Positions 34,045 through 43,100 of a DNA stretch of 64,000 nt are shown piece after piece. Within the stretch, counting starts at the first letter, position 1. Each line of letters starts with the position of its first letter. Source of the stretch: Micromonospora sediminimaris (GTDB taxonomy: Bacteria > Actinomycetota > Actinomycetes > Mycobacteriales > Micromonosporaceae); the NCBI GenBank assembly GCA_900112325.1, contig FOLJ01000006.1:289275-353274 (forward strand), in the 5' to 3' direction. The notes under the pieces were generated by a model. That model had not been told where the DNA came from. It saw nothing but the letters and a program-made list of their open reading frames with translations, and searched no databases. The translations under genes were made by a program, and so were the position numbers.

Positions 34045-37000
34045 TTACAGCTTGCGGTTGGGGGCCAGGCGGGTGGGGTCGCCACCAAGGCGGCCGGCAC
34101 CCTTGACGGACTCGCCGTCGTTGGCGCGTACGCCCATCTTGCTGGCCGAGCCGCCGAGCCGGACGATCATGGCATCGGCGTCCCGGATCAGCACGTCCCG
34201 GATCTCCGCCTCGCCGACCAACTCGGCGTCACCGGCCAACGTCCGGAACGCGGTGAGCTGGTTGATCGCCCGCTTGTCGTTGCCGCTCGCCTCCGCCGTA
34301 CGGGCGTTGGAGAGCCGCTTCGACAACTGGTTGTACGCCTTGTTGCTGAGTCGGCCCGTCGCCTTGAACCGGTCCAGCAGGTTCTGCATGTCCCGGAACG
34401 AGGTGGTGACGAAGAAGCGGACCGTGGTGGTGGTGTCGTTGCCCGCCTTGTCCGTCGCGGTGACGGTCAGCTCGTGCAGGCCCAGCGGCAGCTCGTACAT
34501 CGCCTGGAGCGTGCCGCTGACGTAGGGCCGGTCGTTGAGCCGGCCGACCACTGTCGCGATGCCCGAGGTCGGGTCGACCGCCTGCCAGGACACCCGGACG
34601 TCCTGGCTGTCACCGTAGAGCTGGCCGTCGGCGATGCCGGAGACCAACAGGGTCGGCTTGGTGCCGTCGATGCGTACCACCGCCGCCTTCAACGTCTCGG
34701 CGTTGCCGGCGGTGTCGGTGGCCCGGTAGAGCAGCTCGTGGTCCCCGTCGCCACTGATCTCGACCGGCTCGGTGTACGGCGTCCAGTCGCCGCCGTCCAG
34801 CGACCACTCCAGCAGCGCCACCCCGGAACCGGCGTCGGTCGAGGTGAGCACCACCGGGACGGTGCCGTCGTGCCAGCCCTCGTCGTTCGCCGGGGCGAAC
34901 GTCGCGGTGCTGACCGGCGCGGTGGCGTCGATGCGGACGGTGACCGCCTTCGTCTCCTCCACGTTGCCGGCCTCGTCGACGGAGCGGAAACGCAGCTCGT
35001 GCTCGCCGTCTCCGGTCACCGGCACCGGCTCGGTGTAGGCGGTCCACTCGGTGGCGTCATCGAGCTGGTACTCGGTGCGCGCCACCCCGCTGCCGCCGTC
35101 CTCGTCGGCGGCGGTCAGGGTGACCGTCGCCGGGCCGGTGAGCCAACTCTCGACCGGGGTGCCGGACACCTCGGCCGTGGTGACAGGGGCGGTGTCGTCG
35201 TCCGGTCCGGCCTCGGTGGAGAACCGGAAGTAGTCGAACGACGCCGACTTCGAGGCGGTCTGGTTGCCACTGAGGGTGAACACGCCCACCTTCGGGGTAG
35301 CCCCGACGGCCGCGTTGGTGAGTTCGGTCAGGGCCGTCCAGGTGGTGCCGTCGGCAGAGTACGACGCGGTGTAGGTGTCACCGCTGCGGACCACCCGCAG
35401 ATACCACTCGGCCGAGGTCAGGTTCTCCGCACCCGGCTGTGGATCCTGGATCGTCCCGTCGATCTCGCTGCGGAACTCGATCCGCCGGGACACCGGCTGG
35501 CCGGCCTGGTTGTCCACCACGAAGTCGAACTTCAGGTAGTTGTCGTCGTCGCCGTACACGATCAGACCGGCCTGCTGGTACTGCTCGTCCAGCAGACTGC
35601 CGTCGATCTTGGTCTCCATCGTCCAGTCGCCGCTCGGCGTGTTCTGGAGGATGAAGTTCGTCGGCCCGGTGTTGTTGGTGCCGTAGATGTCACCGTTGGG
35701 CACGTCGATGTGCAACGCGCCATCGCTGACCCGGTAAGCGCTCAGGTCCTCCCGGAGGATCGCGTTCCACCGGCACTTGTCCAGCGAGATGCCGGTGAAC
35801 TCGTCGGACGGGTCGACCGGGCCGGCCGGCTCGTCCGGTATCACCTGGAACCAGTCGAACTCGGCCTCCACCACGGGTGCGTCGGTGCCCCCGTTGAGCG
35901 CGAACAGGCCGATCCGCGGGTTCTCGATGCCCTCCAACGCGGCCGAGCGACCGACCGGGGTGAAGGTCTGGCCGTCGGCCGAGAGCGCGGCGGTCAGGCT
36001 GGTGCCGTCGCTGCTCACCCGCAGGTAGACGGTGTCACCCGTCGGTGCGTCGGTGCTGTCGTCACCCTCGTTCCGTGGGGTGCCGGCGGTCTCCCGGATG
36101 AACTCCACCCGCCGGCTGCCGTTGTAGAGCAGGTCCAGCTTGGCGTAGTTCTCGTCGTCGCCGTAGACCAGCAGGCCGGCCTGCTGGTAGTTGGCCGTCA
36201 CCGGCAGGGTGACCTTTGTGGTCGCCTGCCAGGCACCCGACGGTGCGGGCTGGAGCACCAGGTTGGTGGCGTCGTTACGGCTGCCGTACAGGTCACCGGC
36301 CCCGGTGGGTAGCCGCAGCGCGCCGTCGGAGACGGACAGGAGCTGGTTCTCCCGCACCACGCTGGTCCACCGGTCGCGGTCGAGCGTGTCGCCGTCGAAG
36401 TTGTCCGAACGTGCCCCGAGGCACGACGTGTTCGGCGAGTCGACCCGGACCGGCACGGTCGCGTACGACCGGGCACCACGGCTGTCGGTCACCGTCAGGG
36501 TGGCGGTGAAGTTGCCGGGTGCGGCGTACGTGTGCTCGGCCTGGAGCGTGTCCGCCGTGCCGCCGTCACCGAAGTCCCACTCGTACGTGAGCGGGGTGTC
36601 GCCCTCCGGGTCGGTGGCGGTGCCGCCGAACGCGATGGTGAGCGGCGCGGTGCCGGTGGCCGGCGTGGCGGTGGCGGTGACCGCCGGCGGTGCGTTGTCG
36701 GTGACGCCCTTGCCGACGAAGTCCGCCCAGTTGACGTTGAACAGCGATCCCTCGCCGCCCGCCGGGTCCTGGGCCACGAAGTACAGCGAACCGCTCGCCG
36801 CACCGGTCACCGGTGCGGTGACATCGGTGTAGGTCTGCCAGTCGCCGGTACCCGGCACGGTCGCCGAGGCGACCACCGGGCCGTCGACCGCGCCAGCCCG
36901 GACCTCGATCACGCCGCCGCTGGTCGCCGAGGCGACCCGGAAGCGAATCTCGTCGATCTCGGTCAGGTCGGCCGGTACGACCGACCACCAGTCGCCGTCC

Positions 37001-39849
37001 TCGATGGCGCCGATGTTCTGGCCGCCGCCGGCGGTGTCGCCGGTGGTCTCGCGCATCACCCCGGCGTCGCCGCCGCCGGTGCCGTCCTCGGTCCGGCCGG
37101 TCGCGGTGAAGTACTCGGCCTGCTTGCGCTTGGGCTGGAGAATCTCGATCGCCCGGCCGGTGAGCGGGTCGGCTCCGCCGGAACCGCCCTGGTCGGTGTA
37201 GGTCGCCTCGAAGACGGTGAAGACGTTCGCCTCGGCGCCGTGGCCGGCGGCGAGCTGGGTCTGCACCGTGCCGGTGCAGCCGGTGTGCTGCTCCAGCGGG
37301 TGGGCGTGCTCGTCGTGACCGAGCAGCACCTGGAGCTGGACGTCGGCGCAGTCGATCTCCCCGTCCTCCGGGTCGGTCACCGTGATCGTGTACTTGACCT
37401 GGTCGCCCCAGTCGAAGAAGCCACCGTCCGGCGGGAACTCGATCGTCACGGTCGGCGCGGTGTTGCCCACCGTGATCGGCACGTTCGCCACCGCCGTACG
37501 GCCCTTGGGGTTGGTGACGGTGAGCTGGGCGGTGTAGTTGCCCGCCTCGGCGTACGTGTGGGTGGGGTTGGCCTCGATGGAGGTGCCACCGTCGCCGAAC
37601 GTCCAGGCGTAGGTGAGCGTGCCCCCGTCGGGGTCACGCGAGCCGGCGCTGGAGAAGGTCACCTCCAGCGGGGCCTGCCCGGAGGTGGGCTCGGCGTTGG
37701 CCACCGCGATCGGCGCCCGGTCACCGGCGATGTAGTCGATCCGGTAGACGCCGGAGTTGTCGTTGTTGCCGCCGAAGCCGCTGCCCCACTCGATCAGGTA
37801 CATCGCACCGTCGGGACCGAACTCGAAGTCCATCGGGCGGATGAAGGACATCCCGGTGAGCAGCTGGTTGATGTCGACCAGCTCGGTGCCGTCCGCGGAG
37901 ACCTGCATCGTGTACATCTTCGACTGGTTCCACTCGCCGAGCAGCGCCTTGCCGTCGTAGTACGCCGGCCACTTGCGGTTCGAGTCGAGGTCGGCGTCGT
38001 ACCGGTAGACCGGGCCGCCCATCGGCGCGCCGCCGCCCCCGATCTCGGGGTAGCGCGGGTCACCGCCGTAGCCGTAGTCGACGGTGGCCGGGATGGCCGG
38101 CGGGAGGTTGGTCAGGCCGGTGTTGTTGGGTGAGTTGTTCACCACGGCGGCGCAGTCGAACTTCGGTCCACTCGGGCCGGAGGGGAACTGGTAGTCGTTG
38201 TACGCCTCGTTGGTGCCCGTGCAGTACGGCCAGCCGTAGTTGCCCGGTTCGGCGACGATGTTCCACTCCACCAGGCCCTCGGGACCACGGTCGGGGTTGT
38301 CCGACGAGGCGTCCGGGCCGTAGTCGGCGACGTAGAGGGTGTCGGTGGCCGGGTCGATGCCGATCCGGAACGGGTTACGGAAACCCATCGCGAAGATCTC
38401 GGGCCGGGTCTGCTCCGTACCCGGCGGGAAGAGGTTGCCCTCCGGGATGGTGTACGTCCCGTCGTCCTCCGGGTGGATCCGGATCACCTTGCCGCGCAGG
38501 TCGTTGGTGTTGCCGGAGGTGCGCTGCGCGTCGTAGTCGGCGCGTCCGGGCCGCTCGTCGATCGGCGTGTACGCGTCGGACGAGAACGGGTTGGTGTTGT
38601 CCCCGGTGGCCAGGTAGAGGTTGCCGTCGGAGTCGAACGTCATGGTGCCGCCGGCGTGGCAGCAGGTGTTGCGTTGGGTGTCGACCTGGAGCACGACCTC
38701 CTCGGTGGCCGCGTCGATCGAGTCACCGCTCACCGTGAACCGGGAGAGCACGTTGCGCGCCACCCCGTCGTTCGGCGCGTAGTAGAGGTAGACCCAGTTG
38801 TTGGTGGCGAAGTCCGGGTCGAGCCGGATGCCGATCAGACCGTCCTCGTTGCCGGTGAAGACGTCGAGGTCGATGGCGGTGACCGTGTTGCCGGTGTCCG
38901 GCTTGACGATCTGCACCCGGCCGTCGCGCTCGATGTAGAACACCCGGCCGTCGGGGGCGATGTCCAGCTCCATCGGGTTGCTGGTGTTGCTGTCCAGCGT
39001 CACCTTCTCGAAGCTGGCGGTCAGCGACGCCCCGCAGTCGGCACCCTGGATGCCGGCGGCGGTGCGGATGCCGCCGAGCAGGTGGGTGCGGAACTCCGGT
39101 TCGGCGTACGACTCGTCGGTGTGGCCGCCGCCGGTGTACCAGGCCCGGCCGCCGTCGTAGTCCTGGCACCAGGCGATCGGGTGGTCATGCCCCATCGCGC
39201 CGGAACCGGCGTTGTAGCTGGTCTCGTCGAGGGTGGCCAGCACGTGCACCGAACCGCGCGGGTTGGTGCGGTAGTTGTACCACTCGTCGTACCGGGACCA
39301 GCGCTCCGGCAGGTGCGCGGTGGAGGGGTGCGCCGGATCCTCGACCTTGACGGTGGCCGTCTGGTTGGCCGGGTGGCTGTTGAAGTACGCCCCCACCAGC
39401 TCGCCGTACCAGGACCAGCTGTACTCGGTGTCGGCGGCGGCGTGGATGCCGGCGTAGCCGCCACCGGCCTGGATGTAGCGCTCGAACGCCGCCTGCTGGT
39501 CGGCGGTCAGCACGTCTCCGGTGGTGGAGAGCCAGATGACCGCCCGGTACTGCGCGAGGTTGGCGTCGGTGAACGCACCACCGTCCTCAGTGGTGTCGAC
39601 GGTGAAACCGTGCTCGACGCCGAGTTCCTGGATGGCGGCGATGCCGGTGGGGATGGAGGCGTGGCGGAAGCCGGCGGTCTTGGAGAAGACCAGCACCGAG
39701 AATGTCTCGGCGGCGGCCTCCGGAGCGGCCTGGGCGACGGGAGCCGGTGCGGCCTGGGCGGCCGGGGCCGCCAGGAGCATGGTCGCGGCGAGGCCGAGGG
39801 AGAGAAAGGCGGCGGTCAGGGGTGCGCGGGCACGAGGTGTTCGGGGCAC
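34045..39849 (-). CDS. Giant secreted ThuA / PQQ-type sugar dehydrogenase multidomain protein (long paralogue)
   Basis: This encodes 1934 residues. A signal peptide (1-33, ending AAQAA) is followed by a ThuA-like domain (about 50-265, FSVLVFSKTAGFRHASIPTG, GGGYAGIHAAADTEY) and a glucose/sorbosone-dehydrogenase propeller (about 285-705, NTCCHAGGTMTFDSDGNLYL, MGFRNPFRIGIDP). Next come PKD (710-795), a beta-sandwich (800-905), a CBM6-like module (908-1047) and a second PKD (1053-1137). Two concanavalin-like DUF1349-type modules (1147-1340, 1347-1545), two OmpL47-type repeats (1553-1728), an Ig-like domain and a C-terminal helical FIMAH-like domain (1816-1900) complete it. It probably binds and oxidises or processes extracellular carbohydrate. 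The GTG start follows AAAGGAG. It is a close paralogue of the next gene; the last 390 residues occur only here. Confidence 0.88.
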   Translation of the reverse strand: MPRTPRARAPLTAAFLSLGLAATMLLAAPAAQAAPAPVAQAAPEAAAETFSVLVFSKTAGFRHASIPTGIAAIQELGVEHGFTVDTTEDGGAFTDANLAQYRAVIWLSTTGDVLTADQQAAFERYIQAGGGYAGIHAAADTEYSWSWYGELVGAYFNSHPANQTATVKVEDPAHPSTAHLPERWSRYDEWYNYRTNPRGSVHVLATLDETSYNAGSGAMGHDHPIAWCQDYDGGRAWYTGGGHTDESYAEPEFRTHLLGGIRTAAGIQGADCGASLTASFEKVTLDSNTSNPMELDIAPDGRVFYIERDGRVQIVKPDTGNTVTAIDLDVFTGNEDGLIGIRLDPDFATNNWVYLYYAPNDGVARNVLSRFTVSGDSIDAATEEVVLQVDTQRNTCCHAGGTMTFDSDGNLYLATGDNTNPFSSDAYTPIDERPGRADYDAQRTSGNTNDLRGKVIRIHPEDDGTYTIPEGNLFPPGTEQTRPEIFAMGFRNPFRIGIDPATDTLYVADYGPDASSDNPDRGPEGLVEWNIVAEPGNYGWPYCTGTNEAYNDYQFPSGPSGPKFDCAAVVNNSPNNTGLTNLPPAIPATVDYGYGGDPRYPEIGGGGAPMGGPVYRYDADLDSNRKWPAYYDGKALLGEWNQSKMYTMQVSADGTELVDINQLLTGMSFIRPMDFEFGPDGAMYLIEWGSGFGGNNDNSGVYRIDYIAGDRAPIAVANAEPTSGQAPLEVTFSSAGSRDPDGGTLTYAWTFGDGGTSIEANPTHTYAEAGNYTAQLTVTNPKGRTAVANVPITVGNTAPTVTIEFPPDGGFFDWGDQVKYTITVTDPEDGEIDCADVQLQVLLGHDEHAHPLEQHTGCTGTVQTQLAAGHGAEANVFTVFEATYTDQGGSGGADPLTGRAIEILQPKRKQAEYFTATGRTEDGTGGGDAGVMRETTGDTAGGGQNIGAIEDGDWWSVVPADLTEIDEIRFRVASATSGGVIEVRAGAVDGPVVASATVPGTGDWQTYTDVTAPVTGAASGSLYFVAQDPAGGEGSLFNVNWADFVGKGVTDNAPPAVTATATPATGTAPLTIAFGGTATDPEGDTPLTYEWDFGDGGTADTLQAEHTYAAPGNFTATLTVTDSRGARSYATVPVRVDSPNTSCLGARSDNFDGDTLDRDRWTSVVRENQLLSVSDGALRLPTGAGDLYGSRNDATNLVLQPAPSGAWQATTKVTLPVTANYQQAGLLVYGDDENYAKLDLLYNGSRRVEFIRETAGTPRNEGDDSTDAPTGDTVYLRVSSDGTSLTAALSADGQTFTPVGRSAALEGIENPRIGLFALNGGTDAPVVEAEFDWFQVIPDEPAGPVDPSDEFTGISLDKCRWNAILREDLSAYRVSDGALHIDVPNGDIYGTNNTGPTNFILQNTPSGDWTMETKIDGSLLDEQYQQAGLIVYGDDDNYLKFDFVVDNQAGQPVSRRIEFRSEIDGTIQDPQPGAENLTSAEWYLRVVRSGDTYTASYSADGTTWTALTELTNAAVGATPKVGVFTLSGNQTASKSASFDYFRFSTEAGPDDDTAPVTTAEVSGTPVESWLTGPATVTLTAADEDGGSGVARTEYQLDDATEWTAYTEPVPVTGDGEHELRFRSVDEAGNVEETKAVTVRIDATAPVSTATFAPANDEGWHDGTVPVVLTSTDAGSGVALLEWSLDGGDWTPYTEPVEISGDGDHELLYRATDTAGNAETLKAAVVRIDGTKPTLLVSGIADGQLYGDSQDVRVSWQAVDPTSGIATVVGRLNDRPYVSGTLQAMYELPLGLHELTVTATDKAGNDTTTTVRFFVTTSFRDMQNLLDRFKATGRLSNKAYNQLSKRLSNARTAEASGNDKRAINQLTAFRTLAGDAELVGEAEIRDVLIRDADAMIVRLGGSASKMGVRANDGESVKGAGRLGGDPTRLAPNRKL

Positions 39850-40138
39850 TCCGGTCTCCTTTGTCCTTGCTGGACAGGGGTCACGGGGTCGGCCCGCCGA
39901 AGACCTTCCCAGATGGAGCTGGTCCGGACACCTTGCCGAAGGGTGCCGTGCCAGCATTTTTGTCGAGTCGCTGAACAAATTAGTTCCGTTAGAACGATTA
40001 ATGGCAAGGCTTCAATTGATAACAGTTCGGTAAACGCAAGCGACATTCCCGCACAGCCCGGCCAAACCACCACGGCCGCCGGCCCGCACCTCGGGCAGAG
40101 GTACGGGCCGGCGGTGGTGGTTCGGTCAGATCGGCCGA
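39850..40138 (-). other. AT-rich upstream region of the long ThuA paralogue
   Basis: This 289-base gap separates the two giant paralogues. It contains an AT-rich stretch (about 39976-40036) with TTAGTT and GTTAGAAC motifs and, nearer the upstream gene, a GC hairpin-like segment (40076-40120). It probably holds the promoter of the downstream gene. Confidence 0.4.
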
Positions 40139-43100
40139 CTACCCAGGCGTGAGCCGGAAGTAGTCGAACGCGGCCGTCTTCGAGGCGGTCTGGTTGGCGC
40201 CGAGAGTGAACAGGCCCACCCTCGGGGTCGTCCCGACCGCGGTGCTCGTCAACGTCCCCACGGTCGTCCAACTCGTGCCGTCGGCCGAGTACGCGGCGGT
40301 GAAGGTGTTTCCGCTACGCGCCAGCCGCAGGTGCCAGATTCCCTGGGTCAGGCCGGTCGCCTGCGGCTGCGTACTCTGCACCGCCCCGCCGACCTCGCTG
40401 CGGAACTCGATCCGCCGCGAGACCGCCTGACCGGCCGCGTTGTCCGTCACGTAGTCGAACTTGAGGTAGTTGTCGTCGTCGGCGTAGACCAGCAGACCAG
40501 CCTGCTGGTACTGCTCGTTGAGCAGACTGCCGTCGACCCGGGTCTGCATGGTCCAGTTCCCGGCCGGGCTGTTCTGGAGGATGAAGTTCGTCGGCCCGGT
40601 GTTGCCGGTGCCGTAGATGTCACCGTTCGGCACGTCGATGCGCAACGAGCCGTCGGTCACCCGGTACCGGGTCGAGTCCTCCCGCACCACGGCGTTCCAC
40701 CGGCACTTCTCCAGGCTGGTGCCGGTGAACTCGTCCGACGGTGCGACGACGCCCGTGGTGGCGTCCGGGGTGATCCGGAACCAGTCGAACTGGGCGTTCA
40801 CCACCGGCGCGGTGGTGCCGCCGTTGAGGGCGAAGAGACCGATCCGGGGGTTGCTGATCCCGGCCAGCGCGGCGGACCGGCCGACCGCGGTGAAGGTCTG
40901 CCCGTCCGTCGAGTAGGCGGCGGTCAGGTTCGTCCCGTCACTTGTCAGTCGCAGATGGATGGTGTCACCGGTGGGCGCCGCGGTGGAGTCCGCGCTCTCG
41001 TTGCGCGGGGTGCCGGCGGTCTCCCGGAGGAACTCGACCTTCCGGTTTCCACCGTAGACCAGGTCCAGCTTGGCGTAGTTGTCGTCGTCGCCGTAGATCA
41101 GCAGACCGGCCTGCTGGTAGTCGGCCCGGGCCGCCACGGTGACCCGGGTGGTCGCCTGCCAGGCCCCGCTGGGCGCGGGCTGGAGCACCAGGTTCGTGGC
41201 GTCGTTGCGGGTGCCGTAGAGGTCACCCGCCGCGGTGGGCAGCCGCAGCGAACCGTCGGCGAGGGAGTACGACTCGGTTCCGCGCACCACGCCGGTCCAC
41301 CGCTGACGATCAAGGGAGGTGCCGGTGAACTCGTCGGACCGCAGTTGCCCCGGCTCGGCCTGGCAGGGGTTGCCCGCCCCGTCGACCCGGATCGGCACGC
41401 TGGCCTGCCCCCGCGCGCCCCGGCTGTCGGTGACCGTCAGGGTGGCGGTGTAGCTGCCCGGCGTGGTGTACGTGTGGGTGGCGCTGAGCGTGTCCGCGCT
41501 CTCACCGTCGCCGAAGTCCCAGGCGTACGTCAGGGGGGTGTCCCCGTCCGGATCGGTCGCCGTACCGGTGAAGGCCACGGCCAGTGGCCCGGTCCCGCTG
41601 GTCGGGGTGGCCGAGGCGGTGACCGTCGGTGGGGCGTTGCCGCTCACCCCGGGGCCCACGAAGTCCATCCAGTTGACGTTGAACAGGGTGCCGGAGCCGC
41701 CGTTCGGGTCCCGGGCGACGAAGTACAACGCGCCCTCCGCGGCGGCGCCGTTGGGTATCTGCGCGGTGATGTCGGTGTACGTCTGCCATGCTCCGGTACC
41801 GGTCACGTTGGCGGTGGTGATCAGTGGTCCGTCCGCGGCTCCGGCGCGTACCTCGATCCGGCCGCCGGAGGTGGCCGAGGCGACCCGGAACTGGATCGAG
41901 GTGACGCCGGTCAGGCTGGCCGGACTCACCGACCACCAGTCGCCGTCCTCGATGAATCCGATGTTCTGCCCACCGCCGGCGGTGTCACCTGTGGTCTCCC
42001 GCTCCACCCCGGCGGTGCCGCCCCCGGTGGCACCCGTCACCCGCCCGGTGGCGGAGTAGTACTCGGCCTCCTTGCGTTTCGGCTGAAGGACCACGAGCGC
42101 CCGGCCGGTCTGCGGCTCGGCCCCGTCGGACCCGCCCTGGTCGGTGTAGGTCGCCTCCAGCACGGTGAAGACGTTCGCCTCCGCCCCGTGGCCGTCGGCG
42201 AGCTGTGTCTGCACCGTGCCGGTGCAGCCGGTGTGCCGCTCCAGCGGGTGGGCGTGCTCGTCGTGGCCGAGCAGGACCTGGAGTTCGACCTCGTCGCAGT
42301 CGATCGTCCCGTCCTCCGGGTCGGTGACCTTGACGGTGTAGGCGACCTGGTCACCCCAGGCGAAGAAACCACCGTCCGGCGGGAACTCGATGGTCACGGT
42401 CGGTGCCGTGTTGCCGACGGTGATCGGCACGTTCGCCACCGCGCTCCGTCCCGCCGGGTTGGTCACCCGCAGCTGCGCCGTGTAACTCCCGGACTGGGCG
42501 TACGTGTGGGTCGGGTTGGCCTGGGTGGAGGTGCCGCCGTCGCCGAACGTCCAGGCGTAGGTGAGCGCTCCGCCGTCGGGGTCGCGCGAGCCGGCGCTGG
42601 AGAAGGTGACGGCGAGCGGTGGCGCTCCGGAGGTGGGGTTCGCCGAGGCGACCGCGATCGGGGCGCGGGCACCGGCCGTGTAGTCGATCCGGTAGACGCC
42701 GGAGTTGTCGTTGTTGCCGCCGAAGCCGCTGCCCCACTCGATCAGGTACAGCGCGCCGTCGGGGCCGAACTCGAAGTCCATCGGCCGGACGAAGGTCATC
42801 TGGTCGAGGATCCGGTTGATGTCGACAAGGGACTTGCCGTCCCGGCTGACCTGCATGGTGTACATCCGCGACTGGTTCCACTCGCCGAACATGGCCTTGC
42901 CGTCGAAGTACGCCGGCCACTGGCGGCGGGACGAGATGTTCGGGTCGTACCGGTAGACCGGTCCGGCCATGGGCGCTCCACCGCCGCCGATCTCCGGGTA
43001 CCGGGAGTCACCGCCGTAGCCGTAGTCGACGGTGGCCGGGATGGCCGCCGGCAGGTTGGTCAGGCCGGTGTTGTTCGGGGAGTTGTTCACCGGCGCGGCG

